39,360 bases of DNA from Candidatus Parcubacteria bacterium (GTDB lineage Bacteria; Patescibacteriota; Minisyncoccia; Phycocordibacterales; UBA918): positions 1-39,360 of the forward strand of contig JAACPT010000005.1 in the NCBI GenBank assembly GCA_009995385.1. Direction: 5' to 3'. Position numbers and translations under genes: made by a program. Shown in pieces: positions 7,832-15,813 of this stretch; positions within the stretch are counted from its first letter, which is position 1; each line of letters starts with the position of its first letter. The notes below the pieces were generated by a model. The model saw nothing but the letters and a program-made list of their open reading frames with translations. It searched no databases and was not told where the DNA came from.

Positions 7832-10800
7832 TCACCGTATTTCGGAGAGAGGTTCGCCAATCATTTCATCGTTGCCGAGGAGTTTTACCTTATCAATTAG
7901 GATACTTGGCTCATCATTACGGAGGTTAAATTTGCCTTTAATAGCGACACAATTGCCAGGCACAAGTAATTCACGATTATCATGATACGTTTCAGGAAAG
8001 GCAACTGTCTCGATACTGTCGTCTTGGTCAGTAAGTTTAATGAATGCCATTCGGTCGCCTTTTTTGGTGAGGAGCTCCTTTACTGATTCGACTAGCCCAG
8101 TGGTCACGACGGTGGTACCTTGATAGCCTTTCTTAATCTGGGTGATACGGGGACGTTTTTCTACCTCAGCTCGTACTGCATCGAGGGGATGTCCGGAAAC
8201 ATATACACCAAGCAATTCTTTTTCCCAGAGTAATTTCTGCCCAATGGAGATTTTTTCAGTCGGAGTAAGTACCAACCCGCTCAACTCGGTGAATCCTCCA
8301 AAGAGCGAGTCTTGCCCGGTTTCTTTGCTAGAGACGTGCTCTCGATTGAACGCAAGCAAGTTTTCGAGGTTGCCGTAGAATTGACTCCGACTGCCAAAAT
8401 TATCAAACGCTCCAGCGCAGGTAAGCGCTTCAAGTGATTTTTTGTTGAGTCCACGATCCTGGATGCGAGTGAGGAAATCTTGCATTGAAGTAAATGGTCC
8501 ACCTTGTTTTCGTTCTGTAATGATGAATTCGGCGATACCTTCACCAAAGTTCTTTATGGTTGTCAGTCCAAAGCGAATGGTATTTTTGTTGGGCACTACT
8601 GAAAAGTCTTCAAATGATTCATTGATATCAGGTGGCAGTACTTCTATACCCATTCGCTCACATTCGTGGATGATTTCAGAAATCTTTTCAGTATCACCTG
8701 AATCAGCGGTAAGTACTGCCGACATATATTCAACCGCGTAGTTTGCTTTCATATAGGCAGTTTGATACGCAACGCGACCATAACTTGCAGCGTGCGCCTT
8801 GTTAAATCCGTACGCCGCAAACGGCTCGATGAGTTTCCATAATTGCTCTGCTTTGGTATTGGTGAGTCCGTGTGCGAGGAATCCTTTAAAAAGTTTGTCT
8901 TTTTCTGCCGCCATAACCTCAGGAATCTTCTTACCCATCGCTTTACGGAGTTTATCTGCTTCTAGCCACGAATAACCAGCGAGTTTGATGGAAGTCATCA
9001 TGACGTCATCCTGATAGGTAATGACTCCGTATGAGCGGTCGAGGATATCTTCCAAGCGCGGATCAAGGTATGTCACCAACGACGGATTGTGTTTGCGCTC
9101 GATGTAGGTTGGAATCATTTCCATTGGTCCTGGGCGATAGAGTGCCACCATCGCATTAATGTCGTGAATAGTTGAAGGACGCAATTGTTTGAGGAAGGCA
9201 GTCATGCCAGAACCATTGAGTTGGAAAAGTCCCATTGTCTCACCGCGCGCGAGCATGGCAAAAGTTTTTTCATCATCAAGTGGAATCGCTTCGATGTCAA
9301 TTTTCTGGTGATGGATTTTTTCAACCCGCTTTACCGCGTCGGCGAGGATGGAAAGGTTTTTGATTCCGAGGAAATCGAACTTGAGGAGACCAACGCCATC
9401 CTCACCGACACTCTTCATTTCATACTGAGTGATAAGCTTTCCGGTCTTTGGATCGGGTTGTACCGGTACGAACTGGTCAAGCGGAAGTGGGGCAATCACC
9501 ACTCCTGCCGCGTGTACTCCGAGATGTCGTACTCGACCTTCAATCTGTTTGGCAAGATCAATAACCTCACGACTTTCGGCATCTTTTTTATACAATTCAG
9601 CCAAGTCTGGTTCGATCTCGAGCGCTTTGGTAATCGTCATTGGAAAACCCTGGCTACCCATCGGGATTAGCTTTGCGATGCGGTCACCAGTTGTGTAGGA
9701 ATGACCGAGTGCACGCGCGACATCACGCACTGCCGCGCGTGCCATCATGGTGCCGAAGGTACCGATTTGCGCTACTTTATCTGCTCCGTATTTTCTTTTT
9801 GCATAGTCAATTATTTCATCGCGCCGATTATCAGCATAGTCCATGTCGATATCAGGTGCGGACGGTCGTTCAGGGTTGAGGAAACGTTCAAACGGTAGTT
9901 TGTATTCAAGTGGATTTACATTGGTAATCCCTAACACGTAGGTCGTCAGCGATCCTGCCACCGAACCTCGAATGGTAGTGAGGATACCTTGTTCACGTGC
10001 TTCTCGGATGAGGTCTCCTACTACGAGGAAATAGCTTGCGTATCCCTTCATCTTGATGACATCGAGTTCGTAGGTGAGACGTTGCTTTAACTCTGGATCT
10101 TCCGGATTAAGTCCACGCCAGAGGACTCCTTCCCAGGCGGTGGTGTGTAACTCATCGTCAGGTTCACGGCCACTTTCGATAATGTAATCAGGAAAGTACC
10201 AGTGCGTGCCGATTTCTATTTCTACGTTGCATTCTTCGGCTATTTTTAGGGTATTTGCTATCGCTTCAGGGACAGTAAGAAACCACTCCTTCATTTGCGC
10301 TTGGGTAGTGAAAGAAAAGTTCTCTCCCGTATCGTGGTCGGCAGTAGTATCAACCACACCACCACTTTGGATTTTGAGCATGGTTTCTCTTGCGAGACGG
10401 TCTTCTGGTTTTAAATAGTACACGTCTTGTGCTGCTACTAAGGGAGTATTGGTTTCTTTAGCGAGTGCTTTGATACGAACTTGATTTTCTTCATGACCGA
10501 AGACTTCAGGGTGGTGCGAAAGCTCAAGGTAACAATTGTCTCCAAATAGTCGCTTGTACCAATCAAGACGTTCAGCAGCTTTCTCAGGATTGTGATCCTT
10601 GAAGGCTTGAGCAATCTCACCGGAAAAAGAGGGGATAATACAAATTAAATCTTCTCTAAATTTTTCCAGTAATGCTGCGTCGATGCGTGGTCGATAATAA
10701 AATCCTTCGAGATTAGAAGCTGTGACCAGCTTGATCAGATTTTGATATCCTTGAAAAGTTTTAGCAAGTAAGACTACACGGGAGCGTGGCTTGTCGATAT

Positions 10801-11062
10801 TCACTTCCTTATCAAACCGCGTGCGGGGAGCGAGAAAGGCGTCGAGTCCGAGAATTGGTTTGACACCTTCATTGGTACACGCCTTATAAAAATCTATGAG
10901 TCCGTAGAGTGCGCCGGCGTCGGTGAGGGCAAGGGCCGTTTGTCCATCGGCTTTGGCAGCCTTGGCGAGTTCTTTTGGGGTGGGGACGGCATTGAGGAGG
11001 GAATACATCGAGTGAACGTGTAGGTGAACGAAATCAGTACAATGTGGCTGTGGTTCGGACAT
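7832..11062 (-). CDS. dnaE: DNA polymerase III alpha subunit
   Basis: The replicative C-family DNA polymerase, 1076 residues (about 1160 in E. coli). An N-terminal PHP domain starts with HLHVHSMYS (His13, His15, His17). The polymerase active site PDIDMDY corresponds to the PDIDIDF motif of the family, and GSVAGSL and RYGADKVAQIGTFGTM-type fingers/palm motifs are in place. Helix-hairpin-helix and OB-fold regions follow (GAFDNFGSR; then LVESVKELLTKKGDRMAFI near the C-terminus). The PHP domain looks degenerate: LLNAV replaces LLDGA and LTDAG replaces LTDHG, so metal-dependent proofreading is doubtful. The start is supported by an extended -10 TGATATACT nine bases upstream. It stands alone, with the thrS promoter directly after its stop. 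Confidence 0.97.
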   Translation of the reverse strand: MSEPQPHCTDFVHLHVHSMYSLLNAVPTPKELAKAAKADGQTALALTDAGALYGLIDFYKACTNEGVKPILGLDAFLAPRTRFDKEVNIDKPRSRVVLLAKTFQGYQNLIKLVTASNLEGFYYRPRIDAALLEKFREDLICIIPSFSGEIAQAFKDHNPEKAAERLDWYKRLFGDNCYLELSHHPEVFGHEENQVRIKALAKETNTPLVAAQDVYYLKPEDRLARETMLKIQSGGVVDTTADHDTGENFSFTTQAQMKEWFLTVPEAIANTLKIAEECNVEIEIGTHWYFPDYIIESGREPDDELHTTAWEGVLWRGLNPEDPELKQRLTYELDVIKMKGYASYFLVVGDLIREAREQGILTTIRGSVAGSLTTYVLGITNVNPLEYKLPFERFLNPERPSAPDIDMDYADNRRDEIIDYAKRKYGADKVAQIGTFGTMMARAAVRDVARALGHSYTTGDRIAKLIPMGSQGFPMTITKALEIEPDLAELYKKDAESREVIDLAKQIEGRVRHLGVHAAGVVIAPLPLDQFVPVQPDPKTGKLITQYEMKSVGEDGVGLLKFDFLGIKNLSILADAVKRVEKIHHQKIDIEAIPLDDEKTFAMLARGETMGLFQLNGSGMTAFLKQLRPSTIHDINAMVALYRPGPMEMIPTYIERKHNPSLVTYLDPRLEDILDRSYGVITYQDDVMMTSIKLAGYSWLEADKLRKAMGKKIPEVMAAEKDKLFKGFLAHGLTNTKAEQLWKLIEPFAAYGFNKAHAASYGRVAYQTAYMKANYAVEYMSAVLTADSGDTEKISEIIHECERMGIEVLPPDINESFEDFSVVPNKNTIRFGLTTIKNFGEGIAEFIITERKQGGPFTSMQDFLTRIQDRGLNKKSLEALTCAGAFDNFGSRSQFYGNLENLLAFNREHVSSKETGQDSLFGGFTELSGLVLTPTEKISIGQKLLWEKELLGVYVSGHPLDAVRAEVEKRPRITQIKKGYQGTTVVTTGLVESVKELLTKKGDRMAFIKLTDQDDSIETVAFPETYHDNRELLVPGNCVAIKGKFNLRNDEPSILIDKVKLLGNDEMIGEPLSEIR

Positions 11063-11071
11063 AGTGGGGTC

Positions 11072-11080
11072 AGTATATCA
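11072..11080 (-). promoter_or_regulatory. Extended -10 of dnaE
   Basis: Minus-strand TGATATACT (TATACT at 11077-11072) lies 9 nt before the ATG at 11062, giving a leader of about 3 nt. No clear -35 is visible; the TGn extension may compensate. Confidence 0.6.
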
Positions 11081-11113
11081 TTTTGTAAGCATTGACGAAA
11101 AATGAGTTGGAAC

Positions 11114-11199
11114 AGGTTGCTGTGACTGTCAGACTCAATGTTTTCTCTTTGGGTATTGTCGCTGTGAATGTTTCGCGAGAAAATCGTAGCAACCTTTTT
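11114..11199 (+). other. Nested inverted repeat with T-tail, candidate small RNA or structured element
   Basis: AGGTTGCT (11114-11121) pairs with AGCAACCT (11188-11195), and inside it TTTTCTC (11141-11147) pairs with GAGAAAA (11177-11183). The outer stem is followed by TTTTC, so the whole can end like an intrinsic terminator. It lies in the dnaE-rnhB intergenic gap. No upstream plus-strand promoter was recognised, so this is only a candidate. Confidence 0.3.
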
Positions 11200-11264
11200 C
11201 GGTGACCTAAAAACTAATGGCGTTCCTTAATTTTATTAGTATTTATGAGTTTAGGGTGAAGATT

Positions 11265-11273
11265 TGGTACACT
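11265..11273 (+). promoter_or_regulatory. Extended -10 of rnhB, leaderless
   Basis: TGGTACACT ends 6 nt before the ATG at 11280, so the predicted transcription start is the A of the start codon itself. No good -35 is seen. Confidence 0.55.
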
Positions 11274-11279
11274 GTAGCG

Positions 11280-11879
11280 ATGAAAAATAAGTGGTTGATT
11301 GGCATTGATGAGGCGGGGAGGGGGCCACTAGCAGGTCCAGTAGCTGTCGGGGTAGTGACAGTACCGACTAACTTTGAATGGAGACTTATTCCAGGAGTAG
11401 GAGACAGTAAGGGAATTGCGGCAAAAAAGCGTGAGGCGATTTTTTTCCAAGCACAAAAGCTTCGTCACCACCGAACATTGGATTTTGCAGTGGCAATGGT
11501 TGGTGCCTCGGTGATTGATGAAAAAGGAATCGTGTATGCCGTTAATCTAGCGATGGAGCGCTGTATTCATCGTCTCGCTCTCAATCCAGAAGATTGTCAT
11601 ATTTTACTCGATGGATCACTGGTGGCACCGAAGACGTTTTCTCAAGAAACCATTATAAAAGGAGATGTCACTGAACCGGTAATCGGTCTAGCTTCTATTG
11701 TCGCCAAAGTAACTCGTGACCGCTTTATGGCTGGTACCGCACAAAAAAGGTACCCCCAGTATGGGTTTGAGCAACATATGGGCTATGGTACAGAGCTGCA
11801 CCGAAAGATGATTACTACCGTTGGTAGATGCCCTATCCACCGAGCGAGCTATTGTAAAAACATAAAATATGTTGTATAA
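11280..11879 (+). CDS. rnhB: Ribonuclease HII
   Basis: Cleaves the RNA strand of RNA-DNA hybrids and removes single ribonucleotides from DNA. The 199-residue protein opens with GIDEAGRGPLAGP, which holds the first two acidic active-site residues. The third lies in LLDGS and the fourth is in the SIVAKVTRDR region (Asp of TRDR). The frame is open further upstream to 11217, but those extra residues do not belong to the family and ATG 11280 fits the leaderless promoter, so it is chosen. The gene follows dnaE divergently and precedes a small Cys-rich gene that has its own promoter. No terminator is obvious after it. Confidence 0.95.
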   Translation: MKNKWLIGIDEAGRGPLAGPVAVGVVTVPTNFEWRLIPGVGDSKGIAAKKREAIFFQAQKLRHHRTLDFAVAMVGASVIDEKGIVYAVNLAMERCIHRLALNPEDCHILLDGSLVAPKTFSQETIIKGDVTEPVIGLASIVAKVTRDRFMAGTAQKRYPQYGFEQHMGYGTELHRKMITTVGRCPIHRASYCKNIKYVV

Positions 11880-11894
11880 ATAAAACTCTAAGAA

Positions 11895-11923
11895 TTGTAC
11901 TTGGAGATAGTTCTTTATGTAAT
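11895..11923 (+). promoter_or_regulatory. Promoter of the small Cys-rich gene
   Basis: TTGTAC (11895-11900), 17-nt spacer, TGTAAT (11918-11923). Transcription should start near 11930. A purine-rich stretch, GGAAAAGAAG, then directly precedes the ATG at 11938. Confidence 0.5.
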
Positions 11924-11937
11924 GAAAGGAAAAGAAG

Positions 11938-12192
11938 ATGAGAATAGGAGAAGAGGTAAAAAAAGCTGTAGGGGAAAAGACAACCTGGATAGCTCAGGCT
12001 AATAAACCATTCACTGCGCTCGGCGCTTGTACAAACTGTCCAAAATACAGAGTGTTTCGTTCACATGAACTTTGTGGTGGGCATATACGAATAAGTTGCG
12101 AAGGGGCGGGTGGTATGGTGACGGTCAAAATTACACTCGCTTCATATGAAGAATGCGAGTACTATCAGAGGTCACCTCGAACAACCTACTAG
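11938..12192 (+). CDS. Small cysteine-rich protein of unknown function
   Basis: An 84-residue protein that I do not recognise. It has five cysteines: Cys31 and Cys34 as CTNC, Cys46 in LCGGH, Cys54 in SCEGAGG and Cys73. With His43 and His49 nearby, a metal-binding fold is conceivable, though the spacing does not match a zinc ribbon known to me. The C-terminal half alternates hydrophobic and polar residues (VTVKITLASY), suggesting beta strands. It is likely a real gene, because a promoter precedes it, a purine-rich ribosome-binding region abuts the ATG, and a strong intrinsic terminator follows 11 bases after the stop. It forms a single-gene unit between rnhB and rpmF. Confidence 0.6.
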   Translation: MRIGEEVKKAVGEKTTWIAQANKPFTALGACTNCPKYRVFRSHELCGGHIRISCEGAGGMVTVKITLASYEECEYYQRSPRTTY

Positions 12193-12203
12193 GGAGTAAC
12201 AGT

Positions 12204-12236
12204 AAAAGCCAGCAAGCGTAGCGAGCTGGCTTTTTT
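12204..12236 (+). terminator. Terminator after the Cys-rich gene
   Basis: AAAAGCCAGC (12204-12213) pairs with GCTGGCTTTT (12225-12234), with T run 12231-12236. Confidence 0.88.
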
Positions 12237-12253
12237 ATATTTGCGGCAGACAG

Positions 12254-12281
12254 TTGCATTTTTTAGCCTTTCTGCTATAGT
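12254..12281 (+). promoter_or_regulatory. rpmF promoter
   Basis: TTGCAT (12254-12259), 16-nt spacer, extended -10 TGCTATAGT (TATAGT at 12276-12281). The ATG is 9 nt further, so the leader should be about 3 nt. Confidence 0.7.
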
Positions 12282-12290
12282 TTCGCCACT

Positions 12291-12575
12291 ATGGTAGTAC
12301 GAATGCGTCACACGCGGTCACATACCGCAAATCGTCGTTCACATCATGCGCTCACCGCGCCAACTTTGGCAACGTGTTTACACTGTGGTGCCAAGCATCG
12401 ACCACATCATATGTGTCTCGAGTGTGGGCACTACAATGGGCGAATGGTAGTGGATATGACGGCTAAAAAACAAGCCCGAGAAGCCCGTTTACAGGTCAAA
12501 CGAGAAGCCATCCAAGCCCAACAAGGAGAAGTAGCAACTACCACTCCGGAGCCAGAAGTAAAAGACAAGAAATAG
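12291..12575 (+). CDS. rpmF: Ribosomal protein bL32 with C-terminal extension
   Basis: A component of the large ribosomal subunit. The 94-residue protein has the basic N-terminal part ([16 protein letters not shown]) and a zinc ribbon with Cys29/Cys32 (CLHC) and Cys42/Cys45 (CLEC), so it is the zinc-binding form. The usual bL32 is about 55-60 residues. Here, after the core motif GHYNGR, about 45 additional charged residues ([17 protein letters not shown], then an acidic-Thr/Pro tail) follow. It is not next to plsX or fabH, its common neighbours, but stands alone with its own promoter and terminator. Confidence 0.92.
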   Translation: MVVRMRHTRSHTANRRSHHALTAPTLATCLHCGAKHRPHHMCLECGHYNGRMVVDMTAKKQAREARLQVKREAIQAQQGEVATTTPEPEVKDKK

Positions 12576-12582
12576 TCCACCG

Positions 12583-12617
12583 AAAATTGCTAGACACATT
12601 CGTCTGGCATTTTCTTT
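12583..12617 (+). terminator. Probable rpmF terminator
   Basis: AAAATTGCTAGAC (12583-12595) pairs with GTCTGGCATTTT (12602-12613) with one bulged T and one G-T pair, then TTTTCTTTAT. Confidence 0.6.
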
Positions 12618-12655
12618 ATATGGTGTGGATTTTTAGCTAACGGACACTTTTTTAA

Positions 12656-12664
12656 TGGTACACT
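12656..12664 (+). promoter_or_regulatory. Extended -10 of nusB fusion gene
   Basis: TGGTACACT, the same nonamer as upstream of rnhB, ends 29 nt before the ATG at 12694; the predicted leader is about 23 nt. Confidence 0.4.
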
Positions 12665-12693
12665 GTGGGCAGTAAAAGTTTAGTACATTTGAT

Positions 12694-13596
12694 ATGGCCA
12701 ATCGACATTTATCACGTAGCATTGTTCTTCAGTCACTCTTTGAGTGGGATTTAAATGCGCTTGAAAAAAAAGCAGTACAGGAGGTGCTCGACCGCAACGT
12801 CGCCGAGTTTGCACCCAACAAAACCGATATGCCGTTCATGAGTAAACTGCTTGACGGAGTGATGGCAAAACAGCCAGAGCTTGACTTGATTATAGAAAAA
12901 GCCGCTCCAGAGTGGCCAATCGATCGTATCTCTCCGGTAGATAGAAATATTCTCCGACTCGGACTATATGAACTCTTGTTCGCTGACCGTTCCGAAGTTC
13001 CGGCTAAAGTGGCGATTAACGAAGCAATCGAACTCGCCAAGCAGTTCGGTGGCGATAACAGCAGCCGCTTTGTAAATGGTGTACTTGGTGCTGTTTATAA
13101 AGAGATCGGTGAACCAGGGAAGGAAGAGCAAAGCAAACGTCGCAACCGTGAAGTGCCATTCGACCAGATGCCCGTTGAGCGCTTATCAGGAGCGGTGGTG
13201 TACGCCGAACATGAAGGTCAAATTTACCTAGCCCTGGTCCATGATATTTTTGGACATTGGACTCTTTCTAAGAGTAAGGTGCGAGAAGATGAAAAAGTTG
13301 AAGACGGAGCAGTACGGGCTTTGATTGAAGAGATTGGTTTGCCAATCGTCATAGATGCGGCGCTTGGTCAAAATGAGTACATTGCGTCACAACCTGAGCG
13401 TGGCAAACTACGTAAACAGGTCTATTATTTCTTGGCAAAGGCGCCGTACCAAGACATTGAACTACTAAAAAAGGGTGGACTTGATGATGCCAGGTGGTTC
13501 AAAGTTGCTGATATTTTGGAGCTTAATTTTTATGAAGACATTTTGCCAATAGTAACAAAAGCAATCACCATGCTGGTTGGCAGGTCCTTTAAATAG
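12694..13596 (+). CDS. nusB: NusB transcription antitermination factor fused to a Nudix hydrolase domain
   Basis: Residues 1-140 are a full NusB: MANRHLSRSIVLQSLFEWD, SPVDRNILRLGLYEL and KVAINEAIELAKQFGG are family signatures. NusB binds boxA RNA with S10 during antitermination. After a basic linker (KRRNREVPFDQMP), residues about 164-300 form a Nudix-type domain (SGAVVYAEHEGQIYLALVHD, then the Nudix box at 194-216 with RALIEEIGL). In that box the leading Gly is Ser and the first Glu of REUXEE is Ala, but the two catalytic Glu (EE) remain. Nudix enzymes cleave nucleoside diphosphates linked to another group; substrate here is unknown and activity uncertain. rnc follows after 45 nt. No stop or frame change separates the two domains. 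Confidence 0.9.
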   Translation: MANRHLSRSIVLQSLFEWDLNALEKKAVQEVLDRNVAEFAPNKTDMPFMSKLLDGVMAKQPELDLIIEKAAPEWPIDRISPVDRNILRLGLYELLFADRSEVPAKVAINEAIELAKQFGGDNSSRFVNGVLGAVYKEIGEPGKEEQSKRRNREVPFDQMPVERLSGAVVYAEHEGQIYLALVHDIFGHWTLSKSKVREDEKVEDGAVRALIEEIGLPIVIDAALGQNEYIASQPERGKLRKQVYYFLAKAPYQDIELLKKGGLDDARWFKVADILELNFYEDILPIVTKAITMLVGRSFK

Positions 13597-13641
13597 TGCT
13601 ACTGTACATTTTATTATTTGTACTAGTGACAAGGTTTCTCT

Positions 13642-14352
13642 ATGGAAGAGCGAGATATACATACAGATCTACAGAAGCTACAAAAGGTACTCCAAGTGCA
13701 GTTTGCCGACACGGCAGTGCTCCTTTCTGCAGTCACCCATCGCTCGTACCTCAATGAGCATCGTGAAGCGACATGGGACCATAACGAACGACTTGAATTT
13801 CTTGGAGACGCGGTACTCGAACTAGTAGTCACCGATTATCTATTTCATAAATATCCAGAAAAACCAGAAGGGGAGCTCACGGCGGTACGGGCAGCGCTTG
13901 TTAATACCGTGTCACTTTCAGCTGCCTCTGAGGAGCTTGGCGTTAATGACTATCTTTTAATGTCAAAGGGTGAGGCTAAGGATATTGGTCGGGCTCGACA
14001 ATACATTCTTGCCAATGTGTTTGAAGCTTGTATTGGTGCAATTTACCTTGATCAGGGATATGAAGCAGCCAAGCAATTTATTGCTAATCGTCTATTTGTA
14101 AAGACTGATGCCATCGTACAACAACGTCTTTGGCAAGATGCTAAGAGTCGTTTTCAAGAACTAGCCCAAGAGCACGCTTCAGTGACGCCTACGTATGAGA
14201 CAATTGCCCAAGATGGACCTGACCATGATCGCATTTTTACTGTCGGTGTCTATTTGAGAAAAGAATTTGTCGCCGAAGGAAAGGGTCGATCCAAGCAAGA
14301 GGCCGAGCAGCAAGCAGCGCACGCTGCACTCGCTGCTAAAAACTGGGAATAG
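13642..14352 (+). CDS. rnc: Ribonuclease III
   Basis: Endoribonuclease specific for double-stranded RNA, acting in rRNA and mRNA processing. The 236-residue protein has the catalytic signature HNERLEFLGDAVLEL and the second active-site helix FEACIGAIYLDQG. The C-terminal double-stranded RNA-binding domain starts around residue 165 (DAKSRFQELAQE) and ends with KGRSKQEAEQQAAHAAL. Length and domain order are normal. An AAGG lies upstream of ATG 13642. It follows nusB closely and could be co-transcribed. In many bacteria rnc is followed directly by smc; here two pseudopilin genes lie between them. Confidence 0.96.
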   Translation: MEERDIHTDLQKLQKVLQVQFADTAVLLSAVTHRSYLNEHREATWDHNERLEFLGDAVLELVVTDYLFHKYPEKPEGELTAVRAALVNTVSLSAASEELGVNDYLLMSKGEAKDIGRARQYILANVFEACIGAIYLDQGYEAAKQFIANRLFVKTDAIVQQRLWQDAKSRFQELAQEHASVTPTYETIAQDGPDHDRIFTVGVYLRKEFVAEGKGRSKQEAEQQAAHAALAAKNWE

Positions 14353-14397
14353 ATTTGAGTAGTTTATAGCTGAAAAGCGTTGTATCAGATGGTGTCG

Positions 14398-14406
14398 TGC
14401 TATAAT
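14398..14406 (+). promoter_or_regulatory. Extended -10 of the first pseudopilin gene, leaderless
   Basis: TGCTATAAT is a perfect extended -10 and ends 6 nt before ATG 14413, so the predicted transcription start is the start codon. Confidence 0.68.
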
Positions 14407-14412
14407 TTTTTT

Positions 14413-15180
14413 ATGATATTTTGTCGACAAAAGGTGATGAAAAATGATGGCTTCACCTTAGTAGAATTGATAGTGGTCTTGTCAGTGCTTTCAATCCTCG
14501 CGTCAATGGTGATTGCTGGCATGAATGGTTCGTCGGCGATAGCGCGGGATGCACAGCGGAAAGGAGATTTGCGTAACCTGCAACAGGCGATAGAGTTGTA
14601 TCATCAAGAAGTGGGCAGGTACCCAAAAGGGTGCAATGGAACAGATGGTGAAGATTGGTCAGGACAAATCGGGACGATGTTTGCCTGTACTGCTGACTCT
14701 TCTCAGTATATCGTCGACTTGGCACCAAAATACCTGTCAGTTCTACCGACTGATCCCAAACCTGACACTGGTAATTATGGCTATGTGTACCGCACCAATG
14801 CTAATGGGACAGTGTACAAACTAGTGGCCAGTAATAGTGTCGAGTCAGAAACCATCAGTTACACTAGTGATTTTTCTCCATGTGCAGTAGTCGCTGATGG
14901 TGTTGGAAATTTGTTTGCCGCTACTCCCATTACTGGTCTTCCACAAGAAGGATCTTCGGGTGGTAATCCAGCGTACGCGTATGCATCCTGTAATCGAATT
15001 TCTAATGGCGCAGGAGGTTTCATTAATCTAGGTGCTACAGAATGTAAATCAAGTAATATCAACAGTTCATTTGCAGTCTGGGGTGGATACGCTGATCCAG
15101 CTCACGTCGGTGGTGGTGGTAGCGACGAAGAAAGAATCGAGATTGGTACGGAGCAAGTCATCTGTGATATGCCTAACTAA
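14413..15180 (+). CDS. Type IV pilin-like / type II secretion pseudopilin (1)
   Basis: A 255-residue protein with a prepilin leader ending in KNDG, the cleavage and methylation site FTLVEL (Glu at position +5 after the Gly), and the hydrophobic helix IVVLSVLSILASMVIAGM. A GspG-like helix follows (ARDAQRKGDLRNLQQAIELY, then GRYPKG), and the C-terminal domain is Gly/Ser-rich with several Cys. Such subunits are processed by prepilin peptidase and assembled in the membrane into a pilus or pseudopilus. Peptidase and assembly ATPase genes are not in the window. The start at 14413 is set by a leaderless promoter; ATG 14437 is an alternative that gives a shorter leader peptide. Confidence 0.88.
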   Translation: MIFCRQKVMKNDGFTLVELIVVLSVLSILASMVIAGMNGSSAIARDAQRKGDLRNLQQAIELYHQEVGRYPKGCNGTDGEDWSGQIGTMFACTADSSQYIVDLAPKYLSVLPTDPKPDTGNYGYVYRTNANGTVYKLVASNSVESETISYTSDFSPCAVVADGVGNLFAATPITGLPQEGSSGGNPAYAYASCNRISNGAGGFINLGATECKSSNINSSFAVWGGYADPAHVGGGGSDEERIEIGTEQVICDMPN

Positions 15181-15226
15181 TGTTGTACGTGTGTACACAG
15201 AGCTGAGATAATCTACTCTTGATGAT

Positions 15227-15811
15227 ATGATGGAAAATATGAAACATGCTTTCTCGAAGCAAAAAGGATTTACGTTAATTGAGATGCTAGTGGTAATTTC
15301 TATTATTGGTATTTTATCCGCCGTGCTGTATGCATCGTTTGGAGAAGCGCGGGTGACTGCTCGCAACCGATCACTGCAAGCTGAGATTCGAGAAGTGCAA
15401 CTTTCCTTGGAGCTTTACAAGGCACAGAATGGTCGGTACCCAGAGGTGCCAAGCAGTCCGTGTGGTTCGGATACTTTTGTCGGTAGGAAGGCTGATAGCA
15501 CAAACGCGGCTTGTGTTACGGCATACATTGCCAACTTGATACCCGACTACATCTCTGAGTTACCTTCACATCAGCTATCAGCCAATGCGAACTGTAATAT
15601 AAGTTATCAAGTCGCTAACGATGGCTCGTGGTACAAACTCACTGCCGAGCGTTGCCATGCAGGTGCTACAACAGCTGCCGAAGGGGTACAAGTGGGGGAT
15701 GAGTTTGCACGGTGTCTCAATTCATGTGGAATTAGTTGTACGAGCATCGTGGCAACTGAAGCATTTTACGAGTCATACGCAGTCTATAGTGCTGGTGGTG
15801 AGTGTCAATAA
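15227..15811 (+). CDS. Type IV pilin-like / type II secretion pseudopilin (2)
   Basis: A 194-residue protein with the leader ending in KQKG, then FTLIEMLVVISIIGILSAVL, the classical prepilin N-terminus with Glu at +5. The next helix (ARNRSLQAEIREVQLSLELY, then NGRYPEVPS) resembles the first pseudopilin, so the two probably arose by duplication and diverged. The C-terminal part has many Cys (for example CLNSCGISC), suggesting disulfide bonds outside the cell. Starts at 15227, 15230 or 15239 are possible. Its stop codon lies 2 nt before the SMC ATG, so it is probably transcribed together with SMC. Confidence 0.88.
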   Translation: MMENMKHAFSKQKGFTLIEMLVVISIIGILSAVLYASFGEARVTARNRSLQAEIREVQLSLELYKAQNGRYPEVPSSPCGSDTFVGRKADSTNAACVTAYIANLIPDYISELPSHQLSANANCNISYQVANDGSWYKLTAERCHAGATTAAEGVQVGDEFARCLNSCGISCTSIVATEAFYESYAVYSAGGECQ

Positions 15812-15813
15812 CC

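Noticed and set aside
11217-11279. Upstream ATG for rnhB
   Set aside because: The added residues precede the conserved family start, and a -10 box lies between it and ATG 11280.
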